Origin: Nodularia sp. LEGE 06071
Lineage (GTDB): Bacteria > Cyanobacteriota > Cyanobacteriia > Cyanobacteriales > Nostocaceae
NCBI RefSeq assembly: GCF_015207755.1
Contig: NZ_JADEWH010000002.1
Location: 186,001 to 250,000, forward strand
Length of the DNA: 64,000 nucleotides
Direction of reading: 5' to 3'
Below the pieces are notes generated by a model. The model did no database searches and was not told the origin of the DNA. It saw nothing but the letters and a program-made list of their open reading frames with translations. Below are positions 46,944-55,963 of this stretch, in pieces. The position numbers and the translations under genes are program-made. The first letter of the stretch is position 1. Each line of letters starts with the position of its first letter.

Positions 46944-48025
46944 GGATGGGCGGACTCTGGCTTAGGTTACGAAAGTTTACATATCCTACACTCATTTTAA
47001 GATAAGCCTGTGCCAGCGCAAAGTTTTGATGAGAGAATACCCGCTTATTTCCGGTCGGTTCGGCATAAACTGTTGAGATTGGCGAGAACTACAAATGGGA
47101 TAGAATCCTTACGGCCACCCTATAAAGCTATGTTTCCTCCTCAGAAAAATATCCTGTGCGTCAGGCAAATATTTTTTTTGGATATTTGTTGGCTAGATCC
47201 TCCAAAGTCAAGAAATCAAACTTACTGAATATTTTTTGTATATTTTCGAGGTGATAGTACCTCTTGTGTTTTGTGTAAAGACTCTAGTACAAGGATATTG
47301 CTGTTTTTCTCAGGAATTCATTTTTGGTGATCAGCATTATAGGTTACATATAATCCGAAATTTTCAAGACTCTATCTAAATAAAAGTAAAAAAATATACA
47401 GTTATTAATAATGTATGGATGGCTAAGTTCTCCCACCCCTGTTTTTAGCTAGCTAGAAATTTTTCAAATTTCACCCCAAACTGGGCTGAAAACTCAGGAT
47501 CATTGTGTTACGCTAAAATATAGGAATTTTAAATTTTTCAGAACTCATTTTTCCCAAGTAAGTTGCTTTTAAGTAATTTTACTCATTGGGTAGTGAGTCT
47601 CTAAAATAAGTCGTAGCTGTCAACTAAGAATCAAGAATTAAGAAAATTATTTCTTTGTTCTTTGCACGGCAATTAAGCCTCCGGAAGTGGAGCCTTGCGG
47701 TATCCTTATAGGTTATGCGCTGCAAGCTTTTAGCATCTGTTGAATGCTAAGGCTGCTCTGGTCATAGAGGTATGCCAGTAAATAATGCAGACTAAGTAGA
47801 CTGCTGAGGAGTGCAGTTGAGATTGCTGTTGAGCAATTTAACTGCTGTGGTGTGTGGTCTGCAAAAAACTCAGTTCAATAATTATTTAATTAACCGTAGA
47901 TAGTTCTAAATTTACGGGGAAATTTAGTATAGCAAACTACAGCCATCAAGGATTAACTTGGTTGGTTGAATTTCTTCTAATTTAAAAAAATTACATACTC
48001 CATTAAAAAAGGTGCTGGTAGAACG
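46944..48025. other. Long non-coding region between sds and a small ORF
   Basis: About 1.08 kb. Small ORFs here look random. The main content is the structured RNA candidate at 47,655-47,865. Between 47,230 and 47,640 the DNA is AT-rich, with no recognisable repeat. Confidence 0.5.
47655..47865 (+). ncRNA. ssaA: Structured RNA candidate, 6S RNA-like
   Basis: The 210-base stretch folds into a long rod. A closing helix pairs 47,665-47,676 (CACGGCAATTAA) with 47,838-47,849 (11 of 12 pairs, one G-U). Inside lie CTTGC/GCAAG (47,694-47,698 with 47,722-47,726), an apical hairpin TTAGCAT/ATGCTAA (47,730-47,736 with 47,744-47,750), and on the 3' side the hairpins CTGC/GCAG (47,801-47,816) and ATTGC/GCAAT (47,822-47,837). 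Length and the rod-with-bulges layout resemble 6S RNA, which binds RNA polymerase. The strand and the name are inference from shape and from the CACGGCAATTAAGCCTCC start; no covariance model was run. Confidence 0.5.
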
Positions 48026-48223
48026 ATGATTTACGGGAAGATACCTATGTTGACTTTTATTTTAGCTGCTGGATATTTGTTTACAGTCTACCTATTATTA
48101 GCGCTGGCAAAGAGAATCGGCAAAAGCTCTGCTGCTAAAAATTTACCTGCGACTAACCCAGGAAAACACGAGCAAAATGTGTCAATAACTCCTCATGTGA
48201 CTGAGGTAGTTAATAGTCAATAG
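48026..48223 (+). CDS. Small one-helix membrane protein, hypothetical
   Basis: 65 residues, or 58 from a second ATG at 48047. One membrane helix (MLTFILAAGYLFTVYLLLAL) is followed by AKRIGKSS and a polar tail. No RBS is obvious for the first ATG. The clear helix followed by a positive segment suggests a real small protein, but codon evidence is slight. It lies downstream of the 6S-like RNA and convergent with murI. Confidence 0.45.
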   Translation: MIYGKIPMLTFILAAGYLFTVYLLLALAKRIGKSSAAKNLPATNPGKHEQNVSITPHVTEVVNSQ

Positions 48224-48259
48224 GCTAGCACTGCTACCCACAAATCAAAAGTCAAAATC

Positions 48260-49123
48260 TTAAAATTGGGAAATTGCGGTATCAGTGAAATCCACATTCT
48301 CAACCGTGGGCGTATGGCCTAGCCACTGCACACCAGATTTGGCAAACTGTTGTGGACAACCACTGACAGCGAAGCGAGTTGGTTGTGGGGGGTGTGTATT
48401 GCTTAAGCCGAGTAGGTCTAATTCTTGATTACAAGCTGCGACAACGTGAACAGCTGGGTCAACTAGTTTGACTGGAGAAGGGAGGAGCGATCGCAGTATT
48501 GGTGCAAGATGGGGATAATGGGTACAGCCGTAAACCAAGGTATCAATTTCTTGCTGTATTAACGGCTCTAAATATGAGCGTGCTACTTCAGTAGTGTAAG
48601 GGTCATGGATGCGATTTTGCTCAATGAGTGGCACGAATTCAGGACAACTGACTTGCCAGACTTGGACATTCGGATCAATTTCGAGAATAGCGTGGCGATA
48701 GGCATTACTTTTAGCTGTGGCTGGGGTAGCAATGACACCGATACGTTTTCCTTGCATCACTGCTGCTTTAGCTCCCGGTAGGATAACTCCGAGAATAGGC
48801 ATACTAAACTCCCTACGGACTATTTCTAGTGCGAGGGCAGAACTAGTATTACAAGCCATAATCACCATTTTTACACGTTGCTGTTGCATCCAGTGGAGGA
48901 TTTCGCGCACATACTGTAGAATTTCTGCTTGTGAACGAATGCCATAGGGTAGCCGAGCTGTATCTCCAAAGTAAATAATTGATTCATTGGGGAGATGCCG
49001 ATAAAGTTGACGCAGTACTGTCAGCCCACCCACACCACTGTCAAAAACTCCGATGGGGGCGCGTTGAGGCTCTTTATCAGAAAAATCGTCAAGATTGTCG
49101 TCAAAGATGGAGGATGAATACAC
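48260..49123 (-). CDS. murI: Glutamate racemase
   Basis: 287 residues if the GTG at 49123 is the start; a TTG at 49162 would add 13. Family motifs: IGVFDSGVGGLTVLRQL, first catalytic Cys in MACNTSSALAL and second in YGCTHYPHLAP. It makes D-glutamate for peptidoglycan. It lies downstream of the septal amidase amiC on the same strand, with a transposase remnant in the 415-base gap. Confidence 0.93.
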   Translation of the reverse strand: MYSSSIFDDNLDDFSDKEPQRAPIGVFDSGVGGLTVLRQLYRHLPNESIIYFGDTARLPYGIRSQAEILQYVREILHWMQQQRVKMVIMACNTSSALALEIVRREFSMPILGVILPGAKAAVMQGKRIGVIATPATAKSNAYRHAILEIDPNVQVWQVSCPEFVPLIEQNRIHDPYTTEVARSYLEPLIQQEIDTLVYGCTHYPHLAPILRSLLPSPVKLVDPAVHVVAACNQELDLLGLSNTHPPQPTRFAVSGCPQQFAKSGVQWLGHTPTVENVDFTDTAISQF

Positions 49124-49273
49124 AGGTAGATATTGATTGAAGTTTTGGGATATAAAATACAAAATGTAGCAGAAAATTCGTAAAAGTATTTTTAATGTAG
49201 ACTGTATGATTTACATTTAGTCATAATTAGCCGTTGGTATCCTTCCCTACGGGACGCTGGGCGAACAAAGACG

Positions 49274-49417
49274 CTAACGCCAACCTCTGAATCATGTTCT
49301 AATGGTGGTCATCAACAAAATTTTACTTTAGCCGATAGAATACATAAATGTGAAAACTGCGGCCATGTTGAGGATAGAGATGAAAATGCCGCAGTTCACA
49401 TGAAAAATGAGGGTTGA
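49274..49417 (+). pseudogene. TnpB (IS200/IS605 family) C-terminal remnant
   Basis: An open stretch ends at TGA (49,415-49,417) and encodes the zinc-ribbon tail of TnpB: TSESCSNGGHQQNF then RIHKCENCGHVEDRDENAA. The second Cys of the first CxxC pair has become Gly (CSNG), and everything upstream is missing. The hairpin GCCCACCGTGGGC (49,465-49,477) downstream may be left from the element's right end. It is a decayed insertion between amiC and murI. Confidence 0.8.
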
Positions 49418-49537
49418 AGAGTTTTTAATCTCTCGTTGTAGAGTATCGTAGCTGACGGCGGATTGCCCACCGTGGGCAGCATCGAAGAAAACACCAAAAC
49501 TATTTTATGTCTGGTTTGTCAGGATTTATCTGGTGAA

Positions 49538-51424
49538 TTATCTTCGTTGTAGATGCTGAAGGATACCACGAGCGATCGCATCCGCCATTTGATTTTGGTA
49601 AGCTGTGGTTCTGAGCCGAGCCGCATCCTCAGAGCCTGTGACAAAACCCACTTCTACCAGAACCGAGGGCATAGAACTGGCTCGAAGGACGTAAAATCTG
49701 GCTTGCCGCACTTTTCTATCTCGGATAGTGACATTTTGAAGAATGCTGCTATGAATCGAGCGAGCTAGACTCTGACCACTCTGGAAATAATATGTTTCCA
49801 AACCATTGACATCCGGACGACTCATACTGATGGCATTAGCATGGATGCTGACAAATAAATCAGCGTTCGCTCGTTTTGCTAAATCAACTCGTCCTGGAAG
49901 GCTGACGAAATAGTCTGAATCCCTCGTTAGTACGGCTTGTACACCATTTTGCTCTAAAATCGCGGCTATCCTTTTGCTAATGGGCAAAGCGACATCTATC
50001 TCACGCAGTCCCCTAATACCAATTGCGCCTGGGTCTCTACCACCGTGTCCGGGGTCGATCATGACTACAGTTCTGGTTCTCGGTGCTGGACGTGGCGCTG
50101 GCTGGGGTCTGGGTGGGGGAGGAGCATTTGGACTTGGTAGTTGCCCTTGGGTTGGTGGTGGTAGGGGTGGTAAGGCAACTGGGGGTGAAACCATAGCCTG
50201 ACGAGAACCTCGTAACTGTAGAGCCAAAATCTGGTTGCTGACTTGGTTTAGTTCCCCAAGTTGCACTCCTGCTGCTGGTTGCACCAAGATAACTACTGCA
50301 TTATTTTGAGGTTGCAAGCGTACCCGGAGGATGGGACTATTGGCACTAAAATCTGGGCCTCTAACGTTGGCTGCTAACTTCGCATTGGGAATAGTGATTC
50401 GGAACAAACCGGATGATCTATCCCATCCACTAGTGGCATTGACTGTTTTATCTGATCTAATCAGTAACTGCGTCTCATTATTAGCCAATTCTATAGCCTG
50501 AATAGTTGCTGGCGAATTATTGGCTACTGGTAGGATGTTGGCAGTGGCTGGAGGTGCTGGCTGGTTGTTCTGTGAGTTGTTGGCATGATTATTTCCCGGT
50601 AATCTGACAACACGAGAGGGTAAAGCCACCAAACCGCCAGTGCTACTATTCGTTACCCCCCAGTCTGGCGTATCTTTGTTTACCCGCAAAGTCATGCGGA
50701 CACCAGGTGGTTGGCTGTTTAAGGGAGTTAATTCGACACGACTCACACCATGTCTGTTAATTTCATTATTTCGCTGCGTCAGACTGGGTGACAAACTCGC
50801 GTCGGCAATATCCATAAAAATGGTATTGCGATCGCTGCTCCGATTGATTTTAACTTGAGGATTGCCGCCACTAGTCCGAAGAAACAACCCATCACCTGTT
50901 ACCTGTAGGTTCTGAATTTGAGTTTTGCCTACTGTGGCGCTGGCAACTTGATTAGAGAACTCCGGTTTGGTATTAGCATCAGAATCAACGGTTACCACAT
51001 TGTAGATATTTGTGGCAGAAGATTCTGCTTGCTCTGCTGTTGGCCTTGGTAATTGTACCCTCCAGCGATTGGCACTGACGTTTTCAAATTGCACCTGCTG
51101 GGGGTCTAGGGTATAGCCAGGACTGAGTTCAACAACTAAACGCGTTGTTTGGGGGTCAAACTGCGCCACACGGACAGCACGAAAAGCTCCACTGTACTGT
51201 TGCGTTGACTGGGGTCGCCCAAAGGTTGTACCTGGTAGATCAATTACCAGACGCGTCGGGTTGAAGACGAGTTCTGCCTTGGGTTGAACAGCGCCGTTTG
51301 TGTTGATTTCTAGACGATTTTGATTGGCATCAAAACGCCAAGATTCCAGTCTTGCTGCTACAGCCGGCGACGATAGTAAGACGATAGTTCCTACAGTACT
51401 GGGTAGTAACCAGTGTAATTTCAC
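49538..51424 (-). CDS. amiC: N-acetylmuramoyl-L-alanine amidase AmiC with AMIN domains
   Basis: 628 residues. Signal peptide (LLPSTVGTIVLLSSPAVAA), two AMIN domains (about 25-130 and 300-400), a Pro-rich hinge (about 415-445), then a zinc amidase_3 domain with DPGHGGRDPGA, LREID, SIHANA and LVEVGF carrying the metal and catalytic residues. In heterocystous cyanobacteria AmiC enzymes drill the septal nanopores through which cells communicate. The start is GTG, with AAAGGA upstream. Related species often carry two such genes in tandem before murI; only one is seen here. Confidence 0.93.
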   Translation of the reverse strand: MKLHWLLPSTVGTIVLLSSPAVAARLESWRFDANQNRLEINTNGAVQPKAELVFNPTRLVIDLPGTTFGRPQSTQQYSGAFRAVRVAQFDPQTTRLVVELSPGYTLDPQQVQFENVSANRWRVQLPRPTAEQAESSATNIYNVVTVDSDANTKPEFSNQVASATVGKTQIQNLQVTGDGLFLRTSGGNPQVKINRSSDRNTIFMDIADASLSPSLTQRNNEINRHGVSRVELTPLNSQPPGVRMTLRVNKDTPDWGVTNSSTGGLVALPSRVVRLPGNNHANNSQNNQPAPPATANILPVANNSPATIQAIELANNETQLLIRSDKTVNATSGWDRSSGLFRITIPNAKLAANVRGPDFSANSPILRVRLQPQNNAVVILVQPAAGVQLGELNQVSNQILALQLRGSRQAMVSPPVALPPLPPPTQGQLPSPNAPPPPRPQPAPRPAPRTRTVVMIDPGHGGRDPGAIGIRGLREIDVALPISKRIAAILEQNGVQAVLTRDSDYFVSLPGRVDLAKRANADLFVSIHANAISMSRPDVNGLETYYFQSGQSLARSIHSSILQNVTIRDRKVRQARFYVLRASSMPSVLVEVGFVTGSEDAARLRTTAYQNQMADAIARGILQHLQRR

Positions 51425-52238
51425 AATCCTTTCTCCTGATTCGCGTTCATGGGAGCCATCAATATCTCAACATATTGGCTAATCGTCACACTGTTACAAC
51501 CTAATCTTAATCTTTGATACTTCTGTGACTTTTGTGCTGGTATAAAGACACAATTAATGGCTTAAATTGCTAGTATGCCCTCTAACTTTGCCATCCTATC
51601 AGGATATAATATTCACGAGAACAAAGTATTTCAGATGCAACAAAAGGATCACCAAAATTAACCACACTCAGTCAATATTGGTGAGTGACACTTGACTTAG
51701 CCTTTTGATTGGGGCTGATTTTTCTAATGGCTGGCTGGAAATCAATTTTTTGAGAGAAATTTAACTAATTTTAATTGATCTGATCAAACTTGCGGTGACT
51801 TATGGATAATTGCTTTAAAGTATCTAAATTAACATTTAGAAGCAGAGTAAGACTGGCAAAATATAACATTTTGAATGCTAATAGTAGTGAGACAAAAACT
51901 CAAATTGACAGTCTCCAACGACGGAGATTTATGGATTATGTTTCCTGAAACTGGGGATAAGGGGCAATGAGGATTGGGGATTGAATATGAAACAAACTCT
52001 TTCCTCGTCCCTAACCCCTTATCCCTAGCCCCTAGTACAGCACGGCGTAAATAGCATAACCATTTTAAATCTATGAAAAGCTCATAGAATAGGCTTTTTG
52101 ACTTTTGACTCCTTCGGGGTTTGCCAGTCGCTCATGGAAGAAACCTCATTGGTGTTAGCCTCTCTTCAAGGGAGAAGACCGTTCTGGCTCACTTTGGAAT
52201 TTTGAATTCCGCCTTGCGGTACTAGCCCCTCAAATTAC
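51425..52238. other. Long intergenic region upstream of amiC
   Basis: About 810 bases, no gene. The part around 51,950-52,035 is a dispersed repeat with opposite-facing GGGGATAAGGGGCAA and CCCCTTATCCCTAGCCCC. The amiC promoter should lie near 51,450-51,600; no element could be fixed. Confidence 0.5.
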
Positions 52239-53729
52239 TTAGCTTTTTGATGAATTATCCCCATAATTTGGGCTGTCTTCCCGATTCTTACCATCGTTTA
52301 CGGTAGACACTATCGATGAAGGTGTTTCGACAATCAACGGTGTCCCAGTAGCTGCGTCTAAAATCAGTTTGTCTGAGTCAGCTACCAAGTTGTCTGATTC
52401 TGGAAATACGAACCGTAACAATGGGGGAGCTAAAAAGGTTGTAGTGATCACCATCATGATAATTGCTGCCCCCAGTGATTTAGAAAGAACACCGCTAGCA
52501 GCACCGACACCAGCAAAGACTAACCCGACTTCACCACGAGGAATCATTCCCACACCAATTGCTAAACGGTTGATTTGGGGTTGACCAAACACACTGAAAC
52601 CTGTAATCACTTTACCGATAATGGCCACTGCGATCAGGAAAGTTGCCATAATTAAACCTTCTCGATTGCTGGGGATGGCTGGGTTCAAGACTCCCAAGTC
52701 GGTTTTGGCCCCAACAGTCACAAAGAAGATTGGCACTAGGATATCGGCAATAGGTATAATTTGCTTTTGCAATTCTTTGCGTTTATCGGTTTCCTCTAAG
52801 ACCAAACCGGCGGCAAAAGCTCCCAAAATTGCTTCTAAATGGATGACAGAGGCAAAGTATGCCATCGCAAAAGCGAAGATCATTGCTGGTATCACCAGTT
52901 CGCCACGTGTTTTGAGTTGATTAGCGATCGCCACAAAAGTATTATTGAAAACATTACCTAAGACGACTGCTCCCACAAGAAAACCAGTGGCGCTGATAAT
53001 CAGATAGATGACATTGCTCACGTCTACTGCGCCATCTTTAGCTAGGCTCGCAACTACTGCGAGAACGATGATTCCTAATACATCGTCCATGACAGCAGCA
53101 CCCAGAATAATCTGCCCTTCTTTGGAAGTGAGTTTGCCTAATTCTGACAGCACCTTGGAAGTAATGCCAATACTAGTGGCAGTCAAAGCCGCCCCGGCAA
53201 AAATGGCTGGTACAGCACCGACACCAAACAAAACCATTAATCCCACAGTACCAGCAGCAAAAGGTACTACTACCCCCACGACTGCCACTATAGCGGCTTG
53301 GGCCCCCACTGATATTAAGTCTTTTAAGTTGGACTCCAAACCAATTTCAAACAGCAGAATGATTACACCCAGTTCTGCTAATACGGAAATGACCTCTGAT
53401 TGTGCCTCAAATACTGCTGGGCTAGCTTCAGGAGTTAAACCCGCAGTGATTTGCAGGAAGGTCATGATTAAGGAGTTAGAACTGTCTGTGCCACCTTCTG
53501 GAAAAACTAACAGATGCAAAACAGAGATGCCCACAACCACACCTCCTAAGAGTTCACCTAAGACAGGCGGTAAACCTACTCGGTTGGATAACTCTCCACC
53601 AACTTTGCTGGACAGATAGATTACCACTAAACTCAGTAGGACTGCGCCGATCACCATTGAACTGTCTGCTGTTTCTGTTGTACTAGCCAGCAGGGGAAAA
53701 TATACGTTGATTGCATCTAAAAACTGCAT
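52239..53729 (-). CDS. Cation:proton antiporter (CPA2 family)
   Basis: 496 residues from the ATG at 53729. About 12 membrane helices. Conserved features: LGELLGGVVVGISVLHLLVF, LFEIGLESNL, LTATSIGITSKVLSELGKL followed by GAAVMDDVLGIIVLAVVAS with the paired acidic residues of ion exchange, and MIPRGEVGLVFAGVG. It is a NapA/KefB-type exchanger without the C-terminal TrkA-N domain; the tail is short and polar. Ion (Na+ or K+) cannot be told. Confidence 0.9.
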   Translation of the reverse strand: MQFLDAINVYFPLLASTTETADSSMVIGAVLLSLVVIYLSSKVGGELSNRVGLPPVLGELLGGVVVGISVLHLLVFPEGGTDSSNSLIMTFLQITAGLTPEASPAVFEAQSEVISVLAELGVIILLFEIGLESNLKDLISVGAQAAIVAVVGVVVPFAAGTVGLMVLFGVGAVPAIFAGAALTATSIGITSKVLSELGKLTSKEGQIILGAAVMDDVLGIIVLAVVASLAKDGAVDVSNVIYLIISATGFLVGAVVLGNVFNNTFVAIANQLKTRGELVIPAMIFAFAMAYFASVIHLEAILGAFAAGLVLEETDKRKELQKQIIPIADILVPIFFVTVGAKTDLGVLNPAIPSNREGLIMATFLIAVAIIGKVITGFSVFGQPQINRLAIGVGMIPRGEVGLVFAGVGAASGVLSKSLGAAIIMMVITTTFLAPPLLRFVFPESDNLVADSDKLILDAATGTPLIVETPSSIVSTVNDGKNREDSPNYGDNSSKS

Positions 53730-53825
53730 TATGTTGTGCAAAAGTCCTAATGTGTGCTGCGAAAATGCTTCTCTCTATTTTTACTACTTTATGGAAAGCA
53801 ACATATATTCAAGATATCTGTTAAA

Positions 53826-54239
53826 TTATTTTGTGCGGTCAGTCAATGAAATCAGGCGTTGCCAATAAAATTCCGATACTGGCACAACAGAGAGTCTAGG
53901 AAGCCGCAGCAAATCAAAGTCAGTAAATTGTTCATTTTGCTTGATTTGGGCTAGTGCAAGAGGCGCAGAGACTCTTCTGAGTGCCTTGACATCCACAACT
54001 ACCCGTTTGGCATCGTTGAATGTTGGATCAGCATAAGGTTGAGTGATCACCTCTGCTATCCCGATAATCTGTCGTTCTTTGCCTGTATGATAGATAAATG
54101 CCAAGTCGCCAAGAAGCATATTCCGTAAATGTTTGAGCGCTAGAGCATTGTTTACCCCATCCCAAACTGTACTACCATCCTGTTCTAGATTAAAGTAGGA
54201 ATATTTTTCTGGTTCAGTTTTCAGCAGCCAGTATGGCAT
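53826..54239 (-). CDS. EVE-domain protein
   Basis: 137 residues from the ATG at 54239 (a TTG precedes it). Family features: YWLLKTEPEKYSYFNLEQD, WDGVNNALALKHLRNMLLGD, AFIYHTGKERQIIGIAEV and a C-terminal ISLTD. EVE domains are PUA-like folds that bind modified bases in DNA or RNA. The partner is unknown. It stands alone, 84 bases from the antiporter. Confidence 0.9.
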   Translation of the reverse strand: MPYWLLKTEPEKYSYFNLEQDGSTVWDGVNNALALKHLRNMLLGDLAFIYHTGKERQIIGIAEVITQPYADPTFNDAKRVVVDVKALRRVSAPLALAQIKQNEQFTDFDLLRLPRLSVVPVSEFYWQRLISLTDRTK

Positions 54240-54468
54240 CAAAGAATCTCCCCAAGTTTTAATTTAATTTTTATAGTTTCCAAAAATGTAACCGTCCCTA
54301 CTTTAGACTATGGCAGTGTCAAACTAAGAACATATGAAAAAGTGCTGAAGCGCAAAGTCCAAAGCGGGGTGTGAACCTGTGCGGTGTAATGACAGAGGTG
54401 ATTAATCGCTTCTGTACAAAGCAGTGCTGTTAGCAGATGTAGAATCTTTTCAGAGGAGTGCAAATTTT

Positions 54469-55215
54469 ATGTATAGACCCGCTTTATCCGGTTCTTGGTT
54501 TCGGGCTGGTAACGGTTGGAAAATTTTACCATTAGCTTTGTTAGTATGTATTACTTTTATCCCTTCTGGGTTAGCCCAAGAAAAAGAAAAATTGTTGCGA
54601 ACTATGACAGTTAGCGGTCGCGGTGTGGAAACAATTCCTACTACCCTGACACAAGTGAGTCTGTCTGTGGAGATTCAGGCTAAAACGGCAGAGTCAGCAC
54701 AAGCAGAAGCGGCTCGCAGTTCATCAGCTGTGGTCGCTTTGCTCAAAAGCCGAAATGTGGAAAAATTACAAACTACTGGCATTCGCCTGAATCCAGTTTA
54801 TAGTTACACCGATAATGTGCAACGAATTACTGGATATACTGCTAATAACACTGTGAGTTTTCGTATTGCTACCGATAAAGCGGGTACGCTTTTAGATGAA
54901 GCTGTGAAAGCCGGTGCAACGCAAATTAATGGTGTGAGTTTTATTGCTAGTGATCAGGCGATCGCATCTGCTCAACAACAAGCACTCAGACAAGCCACCC
55001 AAGATGCTCAACAACAAGCTAATGCTGTTTTCAGTACATTAGGTTTCCAGGCTAAGGAAGTGGTAAGTATTCAAGTCAATGGTGCAAGTGCGCCACCGCC
55101 TCCGATGTTGCAGCGTGCTGAAGTTGGTAAGTTAGCCAGCGCTGATGCTTCCACCCCTGTAATTGGTGGTGAACAGCAAGTAGAAGCATCGGTGACACTG
55201 CAAATTAGTTATTAG
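54469..55215 (+). CDS. SIMPL-domain (DUF541) secreted protein
   Basis: 248 residues from the ATG at 54469, with GAGGAG upstream; the frame is open to a GTG at 54424. An N-terminal signal segment (ILPLALLVCITFIPSGLAQ) is followed by the SIMPL domain: MTVSGRGVETIPTTLTQVSL, TGIRLNPVYSYTDNVQRITG and AVKAGATQINGVSF. Family members (such as BP26/OMP28) are periplasmic or outer-membrane associated and of unclear function, some linked to oxidative stress. Confidence 0.88.
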   Translation: MYRPALSGSWFRAGNGWKILPLALLVCITFIPSGLAQEKEKLLRTMTVSGRGVETIPTTLTQVSLSVEIQAKTAESAQAEAARSSSAVVALLKSRNVEKLQTTGIRLNPVYSYTDNVQRITGYTANNTVSFRIATDKAGTLLDEAVKAGATQINGVSFIASDQAIASAQQQALRQATQDAQQQANAVFSTLGFQAKEVVSIQVNGASAPPPPMLQRAEVGKLASADASTPVIGGEQQVEASVTLQISY

Positions 55216-55252
55216 TCATTAGTTATTAGTCATTAGTCATTAGTCATTAGCA
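55214..55252. repeat. Short tandem heptamer repeat (STRR)
   Basis: Units of TTAGTCA repeated about five times directly after the SIMPL stop codon. It is the same repeat family as at 15,731-15,772, in reverse orientation. Confidence 0.8.
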
Positions 55253-55267
55253 ATGACCAATGATTGA

Positions 55268-55630
55268 TTAAAAATGTTCTGAAGGCATATCTGCCATTCC
55301 ACCTTCTGTATCCCGCTTGGAACCTAATAAATCTAGTTGATCTACTCTAATGACTGGCATAGAGCGGTTGGCTCCTGTTTGGCGATCGCTCCATGTGTCA
55401 AACTTTAAGGAACCTTTGACTCCAATTAAGCTGCCTTTACGGACATAATTACCTGCTACCTCTGCTGTTTTGTCCCAGAGTTCTAAGGTGAACCAGTCAG
55501 GTTCATCGCTGTTACGGGATTTACGTTTAACTGCTAATGTTAATCTACACTTCACTGTACCAGACTCAAAATATTTAATATCTGGATCGCCGCCGACACG
55601 ACCAACAAGGGTGACAATGTTAATGCTCAT
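55268..55630 (-). CDS. ssb: Single-stranded DNA-binding protein
   Basis: 120 residues of OB fold: NIVTLVGRVGGDPDIKYFES at the start, KCRLTLAVKRKS, DEPDWFTLELWDKTAEVAGNYV and GSLIGVKGSLKFDTW. The protein is shorter than the bacterial norm and ends MADMPSEHF, without the acidic DDDIPF-type tail that binds partner proteins. This short form is known in cyanobacteria. It lies convergent with the SIMPL gene, across an STRR. Confidence 0.93.
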   Translation of the reverse strand: MSINIVTLVGRVGGDPDIKYFESGTVKCRLTLAVKRKSRNSDEPDWFTLELWDKTAEVAGNYVRKGSLIGVKGSLKFDTWSDRQTGANRSMPVIRVDQLDLLGSKRDTEGGMADMPSEHF

Positions 55631-55963
55631 GGCTCTGACCTTTTAGTACAAAATTACTGATATATTTTGATTTCGATCATAGCTAATTGTGAAGCTATTT
55701 AAAAATATGTGAAAAAATTAACAGTAAACCTGCGTATAAAAATGAGATAAATGATTGGTACAAATAAAAAAAGTATACGGATATATATAACTAATTAGAG
55801 AATATCAACAACATGGACACCTAATACCTAGTAAGGATTACTAAAGTTTCTCAGGAAATAGCTGGCCTGCTGGACTGACGGGAAAAAACATAATAAAATC
55901 CAGCACTATTAACTGTAACAGTTTTTAGCCAACAAGTATCGCAAAAAAGGGGCGTAGAAACGC
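55631..55963. other. Divergent region between ssb and mreB
   Basis: 333 bases, AT-rich, no gene. Promoters of ssb and of the mre operon are expected. AAAAAAGGGG about 13 bases before the GTG at 55964 is the likely mreB ribosome-binding site. Confidence 0.5.

Noticed and set aside
47010-47228. 72-residue plus-strand ORF in the gap upstream of the 6S-like RNA
   Set aside because: Mixed composition, no domain, no RBS; looks like chance.
53008-53619. A 203-residue open frame on the plus strand opposite the antiporter gene
   Set aside because: It is antisense to a well-conserved membrane protein; the Thr/Pro/Ser-rich composition is the mirror of hydrophobic codons.
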